64,000 nt of DNA, from the NCBI GenBank assembly GCA_002724245.1, contig PBOG01000195.1:1-64000 (forward strand), given 5' to 3'. Both the position numbers and the translations under genes were made by a program. Of this stretch, positions 15,535 through 24,211 are shown one piece after another. Each line of letters begins with the position of its first letter. Within the stretch, counting starts at the first letter, position 1. The DNA is from Planctomycetaceae bacterium (GTDB taxonomy: Bacteria; Planctomycetota; Planctomycetia; Pirellulales; Pirellulaceae). The notes under the pieces are model-generated. The model was not told the origin of the DNA and did not search any database. It saw nothing but the letters and a program-made list of their open reading frames with translations.

Positions 15535-17832
15535 ATGCGTCCTTATCTCACAGTTCTGAAAGATTCTTTTCACGAGGCGTTTGCGTCACGGGTCTTGTGG
15601 ATCTTGTTGGCGGTCTCCACGCTGGTCCTGCTGGCGTTGGCACCGCTCGGCCTGCAGGACCAGCGTGCGACACTGCTGCGCCGCACCAGTGTGAGTGCCT
15701 GGCCAGCACTGATTGAACGTTTCTACGAGGCTTCCCAGGATAAGCAACAGGGGCCGGTGAAGCGGATCTGGGATCGTGCTGGCGACGATTTCCAGACAAC
15801 AATCACCGAGTCGATGGCCAGCACGGAAGAAGACCTCCCGGCGATCACCAGAACGGAGGTGTCCGTCCTTCTGGAGGAACTCAATCAGCAATTGCAGCAA
15901 GATGATTTTTATGACGCCGAGATCTGGTCGGAGACGGTCCTGGGACCGGAAGCCGAAGAACTGTTGGAGCGGGGTGTCGCGCAACTCTCCGCGGACGAGC
16001 GGGTGTACCTGAATCGCCTGTTACTGATTGCCGCGTTTCCCAACGAAATTGCCAATGCGCCCCGCCAAGAATTACATCTGTCGTATTTGGGTTACACGAT
16101 GGATGAGCCGCTGCCCTTCAACCGTACGATGGCGGAACCGATCATCAACCAGCTGCTGGCCACTGTGATGGGGTTTCTGGTCGGGATCGTAGCGGTGTTC
16201 GTTGCGATTCTGGTGACCGCACCGATTATTCCCCACACCTTCGAAGCGGGTGCGGTTGATTTGTTGCTCAGCAAGCCGGTTATCCGCTGGGTGTTGTTTC
16301 TGGTCAAGTTTTTCGGAGGCTGTGCCTTTATTCTGCTCAACGCAGGCTATTTTATCATCGGCTTGTGGTTGATTTTGGGAGTGCGGTTTGGTCTCTGGAG
16401 CCATTCGTTGTTGTGGTGCATTCCGTTGTTCTTGTTTCTATTTGTTATCTACTACTCTGTGTCTGCCCTGGCCGCGGTCCTTTGGAAAAATGCGATCGTA
16501 TCGATCGTGATCACGATTCTCTTTTGGGGTGCTTGTTTCACGGTGGGAACGGCCAAGGGACTGATTGAGCAGTTTGCCATCAATCCAGGTCGGATTGTCA
16601 CGCTCGTACCCCGGCCAGATGTCTTGACCGCCGTAAATCAGTCGGGCCATTTGTTGGAGTGGCGTGATGATTCCTGGGAAACGATTCTGGAACCGAAAGG
16701 TCGCGACGGCAGGCCCGGTTTCCTGCCGCAGGTGATTATTGGTCCGGTATTCGATGCCCAGCGCAAGCAGCTGCACTATTTGCAGACTCTGGGTGGTGGG
16801 CGGCGTTTTCGATTCCTCGGCGCGCGCCCCACACTGTCCGTGGTTTCCTGGTCTGGCGGGTCGTGGCAACATGCGCCGGGTCCGAACCCTCCGGCCGGCG
16901 CCTCCTGGATTTTCTTGACTCCGCAGGGCGAGACACTGCTGGTGGCCCAGGAAGGTGTTTTCCGTTTCGACGGCAAGACGGCGGAAGCGCGTCAAGGTCC
17001 CAAACTGTTTGGATTTCGCTTGCCGACCGCACAGGGTGACCCTCCGTTTGAACCTCTGGGACCGGATGAGGAGTTGCAACTGGCGGAGTCGTTTGCCGCG
17101 GCCATCGACTCACAAACCGGTAACCTGGTTGTCTTCAGTGACGGCACGCTGTTCTGGCTGCAGCGTGATCAAGCTGGCCGGTTTGCGATCGCCGCCCAGC
17201 GCGCGTTTGCGGACATCGATGGTCCGGTGACTCTGGGGTGCACCTCAGCGCAGGTGGTGCTGGCTCCCTCGGATGGTCGCGTGCTGGTACTGGATCTTCC
17301 CCGACTTGAAGAGCAACACGTTTATCGGCCTGGCGGCAAGAGTGAACCGTACCAGGTGCTGGCGTCGCCCGACGGGACGGCGATGGCAGTCGTGTTCCAC
17401 AACGGTACTTTGGCGGTACTTGGTCCTGGAGATCAGCCACCGCGTACGCTGGGTGGCGATGTTTCGTCGGCCGTGTTTGATGCCCAGGGTGATTTGCTGG
17501 TGGCTGATCGGGGAACTCGGGTGACGACGTACGACCCCAAATCATTGCGGCCCAAACAAACACTTGAGCCTGAGCAAGGTGTGCTGGAAATGGTCTATCG
17601 TTACGGTGTGCAGCCGCTCTACACGATTTTCCCGAAGCCGGGTGAGCTCTCCAATGTTGTGAACTACGTACTCACCGATTCGGAAACCCAGGCCATGGGG
17701 CCTCCGGTGGCTACCGATTTGCGTCAGGCTCGGGTCAAGGTCGACATCCAGGGTCCGCTTTGGAGCAGCCTGGCTTTTGTGGTTGTGACGCTGAGCCTGA
17801 CCTGTTTCTATATCTCCCGCCTGGATCTCTGA
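15535..17832 (+). CDS. ABC-2 type permease with a large propeller-like insertion (765 aa)
   Basis: N-terminal transmembrane helix at about 17-40, a soluble loop to about 205, then a hydrophobic cluster at about 206-342 with several helices. A long soluble region spans about 350-735, and a final helix lies at about 742-763 just before the C-terminus. ABC-2 permeases normally have six helices in about 250-400 residues, so the soluble region is an insertion of nearly 400 residues before the last helix. It contains blade-like repeats (LAAAIDSQTGNLVVFSDG, PYQVLASPDGTAMAVVF, SSAVFDAQGDLLVAD), suggesting a beta-propeller. It pairs with the upstream ATPase. Transported substrate unknown. The side of the membrane on which the propeller lies depends on the exact helix count. 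Confidence 0.85.
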   Translation: MRPYLTVLKDSFHEAFASRVLWILLAVSTLVLLALAPLGLQDQRATLLRRTSVSAWPALIERFYEASQDKQQGPVKRIWDRAGDDFQTTITESMASTEEDLPAITRTEVSVLLEELNQQLQQDDFYDAEIWSETVLGPEAEELLERGVAQLSADERVYLNRLLLIAAFPNEIANAPRQELHLSYLGYTMDEPLPFNRTMAEPIINQLLATVMGFLVGIVAVFVAILVTAPIIPHTFEAGAVDLLLSKPVIRWVLFLVKFFGGCAFILLNAGYFIIGLWLILGVRFGLWSHSLLWCIPLFLFLFVIYYSVSALAAVLWKNAIVSIVITILFWGACFTVGTAKGLIEQFAINPGRIVTLVPRPDVLTAVNQSGHLLEWRDDSWETILEPKGRDGRPGFLPQVIIGPVFDAQRKQLHYLQTLGGGRRFRFLGARPTLSVVSWSGGSWQHAPGPNPPAGASWIFLTPQGETLLVAQEGVFRFDGKTAEARQGPKLFGFRLPTAQGDPPFEPLGPDEELQLAESFAAAIDSQTGNLVVFSDGTLFWLQRDQAGRFAIAAQRAFADIDGPVTLGCTSAQVVLAPSDGRVLVLDLPRLEEQHVYRPGGKSEPYQVLASPDGTAMAVVFHNGTLAVLGPGDQPPRTLGGDVSSAVFDAQGDLLVADRGTRVTTYDPKSLRPKQTLEPEQGVLEMVYRYGVQPLYTIFPKPGELSNVVNYVLTDSETQAMGPPVATDLRQARVKVDIQGPLWSSLAFVVVTLSLTCFYISRLDL

Positions 17833-17911
17833 AATCGGCCTGTCGAGATACGTCCACTGGGTCCGTGTCCGTTATCCCGGAGTGCGGCTTGTTTTCCCTT
17901 GACCCGGTGGA

Positions 17912-17969
17912 TGGCTTCGTCACAATACGATTGGCTTTGTCACGATACAGTGGCTTCGTCACGATACAA
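17912..17969 (+). repeat. Three near-identical 19-bp direct repeats upstream of the DUF1501 gene
   Basis: Copies at 17912-17930, 17932-17950 and 17951-17969 follow the pattern TGGCTTYGTCACRATACRN with one to three differences between copies. They end 57 bases before the DUF1501 start. They could be operator sites or a slippage-generated intergenic repeat. They do not form a CRISPR, since there are no spacers. Confidence 0.85.
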
Positions 17970-18026
17970 CTGTGCGGTTGTTCCGGTGGGATTGCGCATC
18001 GCGTCTTGGCCTGGGAGAAAACCGAG

Positions 18027-19355
18027 ATGTTCCAGAGACGCAGTTTTCTGCAGCAGTTAATTGCCGGGGTAGGTTCTCTCAATCTGGCGAATGTTCTGCG
18101 TTTGCAGTCCGCAGCTGCCAGTCCGCAGAGGAGGACCTTACCGGAAACCTCCCTGATTATTCTCTGGCAGGACGGCGGTCCCAGCCAATTTGAAACGTTT
18201 GATCCCAAGCCTGAGGCGACTGCGGAAATTCGCGGTGATTTGGGGTCTATTGCCACGCGCCAAACAGGCATTCAATTCTGCGACGTGTTGCCACGGTTAG
18301 CCGCCTTGGCGGATCGGTTCACGATCCTCCGTTCGTTGACACAAGCTTCTTCCAACCACGTGTCTGCCACACACACCTTTATCACCGGTTATGACCGTAC
18401 GGGTGTGATTACTGGCCCACCAGAGAACCCGGATCTGGCCGTGGTCGTCAACCGCATGCGCAACAGCGACAACCGACGTTTGCCTGCGTATGTCGGTCTG
18501 CCCGAGATGCCGCGTGGTGGCCCGGCCTATCTAGGGCCCGTTTTCGGTGCGTTGAAGATTCGTAACGACCCATCAGCAAAAGATTTTCATGTCGACAATT
18601 TGCGGCTGGCCGGCGAAGTTGGAGAGACCCGATTTAGCCAGCGGACGAAGATTCTGACAGAACTTGATCAGTTACGGCGAACGTTTGATGCGCCTGGCCG
18701 GTTGGATGCGCTGGATGAATTCCAACAGCGCGCGATCGCTATGCTGACCAGCCCCGACGCCGCGCGCGCGTTTGATCTGGCTCAGGAACCGGATGCAGTA
18801 CGGCAGCGTTACGGGATGCACAAAGCGGGCCAGCAGGCACTCTTGGCGCGGCGTCTGGTAGAGGCGGGTGTGAGTGTGGTTGGTGTGCGTTTCCATCCGA
18901 CGGGTCCCTGGCACGATAGCTGGGATGATCATCCCTGTGGAACCCATGTATTTGGCACCATGAAGGGGCGTGGTCCGCTGCTGGATCAGGCGGTCTCCGC
19001 ATTGTTGGAAGATCTCGGAGCCCGTGGTTTAGATCAGCGGGTGATGGTGTTGATGGCGGGCGAGTTCGGTCGTACACCCCGCATTCGCAATTTCAATGGC
19101 GTACCCGGGCGGGACCATTGGGGTCCGGCCGGCAGCGCGCTGGTTTACGGCGGTGGCATGCGGATGGGCCAGGTGATTGGTGCCACCAATCGCCACGGAG
19201 AGCGACCTGTGGAACGGCCGCTGAAACCACAGGATGTGCTGGCTACGATCTACCAGTTTCTGGGTATCAATCCACACCACGAGTTCATCAACCTGGCGGG
19301 GCGACCGCTGCCCATCTTGCCGCACGGTGAACCGATTGGCGAACTGCTTGGTTAA
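18027..19355 (+). CDS. DUF1501 family protein, Tat-exported (442 aa)
   Basis: The N-terminus has a twin-arginine signal (FQRRSFLQQLIAGVGSLNLA). The body has DUF1501 hallmarks: SLIILWQDGGPSQFETFDPK, RFTILRSLTQASSNHVSAT, VMVLMAGEFGRTPRIRN and GRDHWGPAGSALVYGGG. The family belongs to the alkaline-phosphatase/sulfatase-like superfamily and is greatly expanded in Planctomycetota, often next to DUF1549/DUF1553 cytochrome genes that are absent here. The reaction is unknown. ATG 18027 has GGGAG nine bases upstream. The gene follows the ABC permease on the same strand, with a 194-base spacer carrying three 19-bp repeats, so it may have its own promoter. Confidence 0.92.
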   Translation: MFQRRSFLQQLIAGVGSLNLANVLRLQSAAASPQRRTLPETSLIILWQDGGPSQFETFDPKPEATAEIRGDLGSIATRQTGIQFCDVLPRLAALADRFTILRSLTQASSNHVSATHTFITGYDRTGVITGPPENPDLAVVVNRMRNSDNRRLPAYVGLPEMPRGGPAYLGPVFGALKIRNDPSAKDFHVDNLRLAGEVGETRFSQRTKILTELDQLRRTFDAPGRLDALDEFQQRAIAMLTSPDAARAFDLAQEPDAVRQRYGMHKAGQQALLARRLVEAGVSVVGVRFHPTGPWHDSWDDHPCGTHVFGTMKGRGPLLDQAVSALLEDLGARGLDQRVMVLMAGEFGRTPRIRNFNGVPGRDHWGPAGSALVYGGGMRMGQVIGATNRHGERPVERPLKPQDVLATIYQFLGINPHHEFINLAGRPLPILPHGEPIGELLG

Positions 19356-19390
19356 GTCGACCCTGCCCCGCGCAGTTGTCCGCGGATTCC

Positions 19391-21205
19391 TCAGGGAGTT
19401 TCGGGGGCTGAGGTTGCGGGGAGCTGAAAGCAGACAGCCTCTTCTCCATTGCGGACAAACAGCTTACCTTGGGCGATGATTGGATGGTTCCATGTCTTGG
19501 CATTGAGCGCCGGCAGCCGCGCCAGTTCTCGATGTTCCTGCGGAGTTGCTTCGACCAGCGCCAAGGCACCATCTTCGGCCTGGATCAGCAGCAGTGACTG
19601 GGCGGTTAACAAAAGCAACTGACCGTGGCCGTAGCTGCCCCGCCGGCGGGCCCGTTTCCAGGCCCGCTTGCCGGTAGCCGCATCAATACAGGTGAGAAAT
19701 TTGCCGTCGAATCCATAAATGTGGTCGCGGTAGAAGACGCCGTCGTTGAAGAACGGCTTGAGGTAGCGGGAGGCCCAGATTTCGGTGATTTGCCACTCGT
19801 TTGTTTCTGCCTGGCGGGTAATCTGCCAGCGCCGGGCGCCTTCACCGTAACCGGCGCTGAGGACGACGTCGTTTGGAGGTAGCAGTAGAGGCTGGGTGAT
19901 CCGATTTCCAGAACTGACCAGTTCGCGTTGCCAGAGGATCTCACCATTACGGACGTCCAGTGATTGCAGGCCCCAGTCACTGAACATCAACAGTTGTGGG
20001 AGACCGTCAAATTCTGCCAGGTGGGCCGACGTATAGCAGTGGGAGCCCTGACCCTGCTTCCAGACGATACTGCCGTCCTGTCGGTTGTAAGCGATTACAC
20101 CGGCCCCTGTGCCACCGGCAAACACGCAAACCAGATCACCGCTGGGAAGAGGTGAACTGGAAAATCCCCACATGGGGATGTTGGCAGCACTATCCTGGAC
20201 CAGATCGCGTTTCCAGATGGTGCTACCGTTCATCGGGTCGATACACTGCACGATGCCGGTGGCCCCGGTGGTGAACAGCTGACCGTTGTCGAACGTGGGG
20301 GTTGCCCGCGGTCCCGGGCCGCCCACACTCTCTTCGAACCGAGCGGTCACCCGGTTGACCCATTGTTGCTTACCGTTCTGTGCGGAACGACAAACCACCA
20401 GTTCTTCTTCGCCCAGTTGCTCCTGTGTGAACAACCAGTCGCCCACGGCGCAAAAGGACGACCAGCCAGGCCCCACTGCAGTACGCCACAATTCTTGCGG
20501 CGGTGCGGCCTCCCAGTCGGTAGAGATCTGCAAGCGGTCCACGTGACTGTCGCGTCGCGGTCCGCGGAAGCCGGGCCAGTCATCGGCTGCCGGTTGCGCG
20601 GGCAGCACGAGTTTCACCTCCGTGGTGCGTGCTGTTGTCGTGTCCGCGCTTCGGCGTGCCAGGAGTGCTTCTTCGTGTGACTTGCCCCACCTGCTGATGA
20701 ATTGGGGCATCATTGCGCCCGACATACCCGCCAGTCGTACCGTCTGGAAACCGCCGCAGACCAGAAGAATCGCCCCCAAAGCCAGGAGGCGGGAACGCCT
20801 CCGCGAAGTGGGAATATGCAAAGCCAGGACGGCAGCCTGGGCCGTAGCGGACCCGGCAAAGACCGGAAAGACAAAGCCCAGGCTGGCGTCAGCGCACTGT
20901 AGTGCGATCAAGAGCAGGGCCACCCAGAGTCCGCATCCTGCCAATCGTTCTCGCCAGCTGGCCCGACTGGCGAGCAGCCACCACATGATCAGTAACAGCG
21001 TGGTCGCTCCCGGGACCAGAAAGGGACGGAAGAGGTTCAGCATCGAATCGGGAGCCAGTTGGGGGAGTAGCCACCAGGCGGGTAGCTGAGAGAGGAGCAG
21101 GAGTGTGGCTGGCCAAAGCCGCAATCTGCCAACGGATGGGCCGTCCGCGCCGTCCGTAGCTGCTTCCGCTACGACGTCGGGACTGGTCACGGTTGCGTCT
21201 GTCAT
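19391..21205 (-). CDS. Membrane-anchored PQQ-like propeller protein, copy 1 (604 aa)
   Basis: The first 170 residues contain about five hydrophobic segments (for example WPATLLLLSQLPAWWLLP, TTLLLIMWWLLA, LWVALLLIALQC, LALGAILLVCGGF). A PQQ-like propeller of about 400 residues follows, opening with DDWPGFRGPRRDSHVDRLQI. The typical blade element KLFVRNGEEAVCFQL closes it. The predicted layout is a membrane sensor or scaffold with an extracytoplasmic propeller. It is clearly paralogous to the 24212-25996 gene, with the same order of domains and shared stretches such as GPGWSSFC and TPSF/TPTF. ATG 21205 has GGAG upstream. It lies downstream of a polytopic membrane protein gene on the same strand. 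Confidence 0.88.
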   Translation of the reverse strand: MTDATVTSPDVVAEAATDGADGPSVGRLRLWPATLLLLSQLPAWWLLPQLAPDSMLNLFRPFLVPGATTLLLIMWWLLASRASWRERLAGCGLWVALLLIALQCADASLGFVFPVFAGSATAQAAVLALHIPTSRRRSRLLALGAILLVCGGFQTVRLAGMSGAMMPQFISRWGKSHEEALLARRSADTTTARTTEVKLVLPAQPAADDWPGFRGPRRDSHVDRLQISTDWEAAPPQELWRTAVGPGWSSFCAVGDWLFTQEQLGEEELVVCRSAQNGKQQWVNRVTARFEESVGGPGPRATPTFDNGQLFTTGATGIVQCIDPMNGSTIWKRDLVQDSAANIPMWGFSSSPLPSGDLVCVFAGGTGAGVIAYNRQDGSIVWKQGQGSHCYTSAHLAEFDGLPQLLMFSDWGLQSLDVRNGEILWQRELVSSGNRITQPLLLPPNDVVLSAGYGEGARRWQITRQAETNEWQITEIWASRYLKPFFNDGVFYRDHIYGFDGKFLTCIDAATGKRAWKRARRRGSYGHGQLLLLTAQSLLLIQAEDGALALVEATPQEHRELARLPALNAKTWNHPIIAQGKLFVRNGEEAVCFQLPATSAPETP

Positions 21206-21284
21206 AGTTGTTTCTCCGACGTGGGTTAAGTGCGCGCCGCGGCGTCTGTCCTGGAGAGCACTTGGCCTCACAGCTGCAGGCAGA

Positions 21285-22301
21285 TTAGGGCACCGCACTG
21301 GCGGCCGGATCGGATTTGGTTGTCCAGATGCGGTCGACGATAGCAAACAGCACAAATAGTATTAGCACCACGGTGTATTCGAGGAACGGGATGCGTGGCA
21401 GTTCAGCGGCCATGTCGAACAAGCCGGACTGCCAGGAATCGGCTCGCCATCCGTAGGTGGCAAGTGCCAGCAACAGAAAACTGGCCCATGCCAGTCGCCG
21501 CGTCAGGGTCCGCAGGGGCAGGCCGTACATCTGGGTCAGAAAAAACATGGCGCCGAATCCGAAGGCGAACATCGGCCACATCTGGTTCTGCTGGTAATAG
21601 GCGACTAAGGCTCCGTGCGGGAGGACGAGTACTTCCAGTGTCAGCTTCCACCAGCGATTGAGATGCGCCCGATGAAACAACAGTGCGGACTGCCAGATCA
21701 ACAGCAGGATATAGAAGAAACCGAGTAGATGTCCGGGGGTGTCTTCGGTGGGGTGGTACCAGAACGTGTAGGTCAGTGCCCAGGTAAACAGGTAGCCGTG
21801 GTATTCCTTGACGACGCCGACCAGGCGTCGCGAAAATGGAGCCCGCCAGCCGAGCAGAATGCCGCGCCGCGGGTTCTCCAGGATCAGTACCACCATGAGC
21901 ATCAGGGCTACCGATCCCAGAGCCGTAATTTCTGGCACGTCGCGCGCCAGCCCGTCGTACCACAGATGCGTTTGCAGCAGATGCAGTGCTGCGAACAGGA
22001 TGTGAATGGTGATCATCGACCAGTTATAGCGGTTGAAGCGGTCGCTGAAGGACGGTTGTTGGCGTCGCGCCAGCCAGATCACCAGCCAGGCAGACAGATT
22101 GTGGAAACTGTAGCCGAGCCAGGCGGTCAGTTGCGCCATTTGATCTGGTGTCGTCAAACGCCAGGGATACTGGAACGGCCTGGTGGTGCCGACGGTAGTG
22201 AACGCGGTCTGCAGACGTGTTGCGGTCAGGGCGATGACAGCGGTCGTGAGTCCGGCAAACAGGAAACCAGCCAGGATCGCTTTACGGCAAGAGACATTCA
22301 T
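21285..22301 (-). CDS. Polytopic membrane protein of unknown function (338 aa)
   Basis: About nine hydrophobic segments are spread over the whole length, interrupted by short His- and Trp-rich loops such as FHNLSAWLVIWLARRQQ, LHLLQTHLWYDG and YTFWYHPTEDTPGHLLGF. I do not recognise the family. The conserved-looking His residues at membrane borders could bind metal, heme or a quinone, but that is speculative. The gene is followed by membrane-anchored PQQ copy 1 (79-base gap) and preceded by the DUF1295 gene (45-base gap), all on the minus strand, so a common transcript is likely. Confidence 0.75.
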   Translation of the reverse strand: MNVSCRKAILAGFLFAGLTTAVIALTATRLQTAFTTVGTTRPFQYPWRLTTPDQMAQLTAWLGYSFHNLSAWLVIWLARRQQPSFSDRFNRYNWSMITIHILFAALHLLQTHLWYDGLARDVPEITALGSVALMLMVVLILENPRRGILLGWRAPFSRRLVGVVKEYHGYLFTWALTYTFWYHPTEDTPGHLLGFFYILLLIWQSALLFHRAHLNRWWKLTLEVLVLPHGALVAYYQQNQMWPMFAFGFGAMFFLTQMYGLPLRTLTRRLAWASFLLLALATYGWRADSWQSGLFDMAAELPRIPFLEYTVVLILFVLFAIVDRIWTTKSDPAASAVP

Positions 22302-22346
22302 GGGGCAGGAAAATTTCTATTGACGGGATGCGGTGGGACAACGCGA

Positions 22347-23165
22347 TCAAGGTGTTTCTGTAGAACGTGACGCCAGATGATCCTGATTTGATCGCGGTGG
22401 CCAAGGTAGAAAGCGGCTCGTTCGCTGGATGTACTGGCGGTATCCGACAGTTCGTTTGGCGAGCGTGGATTCCAGCATGGGAACGCCCGAAACGTACAGC
22501 AGGCAGAGGGTCATCACGGCAGGACTGATCAGGATCCAGCTCTGTTCGATTCGAGTGAGCGCGATGATTGTCAGACCCCACCACACCAGAGCGTTACCGA
22601 AATAGTTGGGGTGCCGCGTGAAACGCCACAATCCCCGGTCCATCACCTGACCTTGATTTTCCGACTGCGATTTGAAACGCGCCAGCTGGAAATCACCGAT
22701 CGATTCAAATGCAAAACCAATGATCCACAACAGCACTCCCGCTATCAGCCGAAGATTCCAGTCGAGCGGGGCGTCCTGGCGCAGTACCAATGGCAATGCC
22801 ACCACCCACATCACCACCCCTTGGAGTGTGAAGACGGTGAGTAGACTGACCCAGGGAAACCGTGCACCATGGCGTTCACGCATGGTGCGGTATCGGAAGT
22901 CTTCTGATTGGCCCCAATTCCGCCAGGTCAGGTAGCCCGACAAACGCAGGCCCCACAGCGTGACGAGGACAGGTAGAAGTAGAGACTGCGGTTCGTGATT
23001 GACGGCATACAGCGTGAAACGTACCCAGACAACCAGCACAAAACCAAGTCCCCAGAAGCGGTCGACCAGACTCGCATCCTTGTATGGCAGACTCACCGTC
23101 CAAAGCAACAGCATCAACAGCCCGATGACCATCACAGTGGCTAGTAGCATCGAGAAGAGTGACAC
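22347..23165 (-). CDS. DUF1295 (steroid 5-alpha-reductase-like) membrane protein (272 aa)
   Basis: Multiple transmembrane segments and the DUF1295 signature near the C-terminus, GLWRFTRHPNYFGNALVWWG, preceded by IGFAFESIGDFQLARFKSQ. The family is related to steroid 5-alpha-reductases and isoprenylcysteine methyltransferases that act on lipid substrates with NADPH or S-adenosylmethionine. The GTG at 23165 has AAGGA nine bases upstream; ATG 23150 is the alternative. In many marine proteobacteria DUF1295 genes occur beside CFA-synthase-like, DUF1365 and DUF1475 genes. Here DUF1475 is less than 1 kb away and the CFA/DUF1365 group 6-9 kb away, so a lipid-modifying role is plausible. Confidence 0.88.
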   Translation of the reverse strand: MSLFSMLLATVMVIGLLMLLLWTVSLPYKDASLVDRFWGLGFVLVVWVRFTLYAVNHEPQSLLLPVLVTLWGLRLSGYLTWRNWGQSEDFRYRTMRERHGARFPWVSLLTVFTLQGVVMWVVALPLVLRQDAPLDWNLRLIAGVLLWIIGFAFESIGDFQLARFKSQSENQGQVMDRGLWRFTRHPNYFGNALVWWGLTIIALTRIEQSWILISPAVMTLCLLYVSGVPMLESTLAKRTVGYRQYIQRTSRFLPWPPRSNQDHLASRSTETP

Positions 23166-23227
23166 CGGCTATTCCTTTTCCAGCAGCCGCCGCGTCGCTG
23201 TGGCGCGCAGCCGAGTTGATGCGTAGG

Positions 23228-23722
23228 TTACAGAGTTCCCAGACAGGCTTTCTGGAGGGTTTCCATCCTGCGGCGATTGACGCCCAGGTCGGAATACCCG
23301 ACACGAGACGCGGAGCGAAATTGGATGAGCTTCTGCTCGGGGTCAATCAGAAACTCGACGTCGTCGACAAAACCAAACCAGAAACTACGGCATTCGACGT
23401 GGAGGTAATTGTCGGTCTGGCGAACAATCCGGGTTCTCGGTAATTCTCTGACGATCGACTTGAGTTTGTCGACAAGCTGATCGGTTGATCCACGAAACGG
23501 TATCGGATCCATCCGGTGTTCCGCAGAGAGCGAGAATGTCGAAACACAATTCGGACTGTCGGGACAGGCAGCCAGCTTACCCTCCGCGATCCCCAGCCCC
23601 TTGGGTGGTTGATTCATGATACGCGGCGTGAAGAAGAGCATTGTGGCAGCACCTGCCAGCAGGACCAGACGCCGTCGCCACCGTCGTTTCCTGGAGAACA
23701 ATAATTTTACTGACTCGGTCAT
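23228..23722 (-). CDS. DUF1499 family protein, membrane-anchored (164 aa)
   Basis: A basic N-terminus (FSRKRRWRRR) and one hydrophobic segment (LVLLAGAATMLFFTP) precede the DUF1499 domain (PF07386). Recognisable elements are LAACPDSPNCVST, LHVECRSFWFGFVDDVEFLI and IQFRSASRVGYSDLGVNRRR. The Cys pair in CPDSPNC is the family hallmark. The function of the family is not established; members are periplasmic or lipid-facing small proteins. It lies 62 bases upstream of DUF1295 on the same strand and is divergent from DUF1475. Confidence 0.9.
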   Translation of the reverse strand: MTESVKLLFSRKRRWRRRLVLLAGAATMLFFTPRIMNQPPKGLGIAEGKLAACPDSPNCVSTFSLSAEHRMDPIPFRGSTDQLVDKLKSIVRELPRTRIVRQTDNYLHVECRSFWFGFVDDVEFLIDPEQKLIQFRSASRVGYSDLGVNRRRMETLQKACLGTL

Positions 23723-23845
23723 CGTGGCGTGTTGCCTGGAAAATCGTCAAATCGGATCGGGACGCTAACATAGTAGCGGGCTGGCGGGTTCCGACGAGGG
23801 GGTGCCAGGTCAGCGGGCTGGTTTGAATACGAAGGAAACAGGTCG

Positions 23846-24178
23846 ATGCGCAATCTGTTGATGCTCTTGTTTGCCGGGATTTTTGTTTTGATGGTAGCCC
23901 TGGTCGTTTGGGCAGTGAACGATCGGAGTCTCTGGGAGGCCGGCCGTGGTTTGGCCGCGGATCCCTGGTTTTGGCTCACCCTGGGTGATGCCTACATGGG
24001 TTTTGTGATCATCTACGTTTGGATTTGCTACAAGGAACGTCGGCTCCTCCAGCGGGCATTGTGGTTCGTATTGATCATGACGCTGGGGAATCTGGCGGTT
24101 TCGATCTATCTCTTGCGTGAGGTCTGGAAAATGGGTCCCCAGGGTGATATGCGGCGACTTTTGTTGCGCGCCGAATAG
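23846..24178 (+). CDS. DUF1475 family small membrane protein (110 aa)
   Basis: Three hydrophobic segments: at about 3-24 (LLMLLFAGIFVLMVALVVWA), about 43-60 (LTLGDAYMGFVIIYVWI) and about 70-90. The YMGFVIIYVWICYKER region is the characteristic core of DUF1475 (PF07343). AAGGA lies nine bases before the ATG. The function is unknown, but the family co-occurs with DUF1295 and CFA-like genes in other bacteria, which fits the neighbourhood here. It is divergent from DUF1499 and convergent with membrane-anchored PQQ copy 2. Confidence 0.85.
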   Translation: MRNLLMLLFAGIFVLMVALVVWAVNDRSLWEAGRGLAADPWFWLTLGDAYMGFVIIYVWICYKERRLLQRALWFVLIMTLGNLAVSIYLLREVWKMGPQGDMRRLLLRAE

Positions 24179-24211
24179 CGGGTTGCGGCGCCAGGTGGGA
24201 CGGGTTCGTAA

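Noticed and set aside
15442..17969. Short repeats as CRISPR arrays or phage attachment sites
   Set aside because: Units are contiguous without unique spacers, and no integrase or phage genes are nearby.
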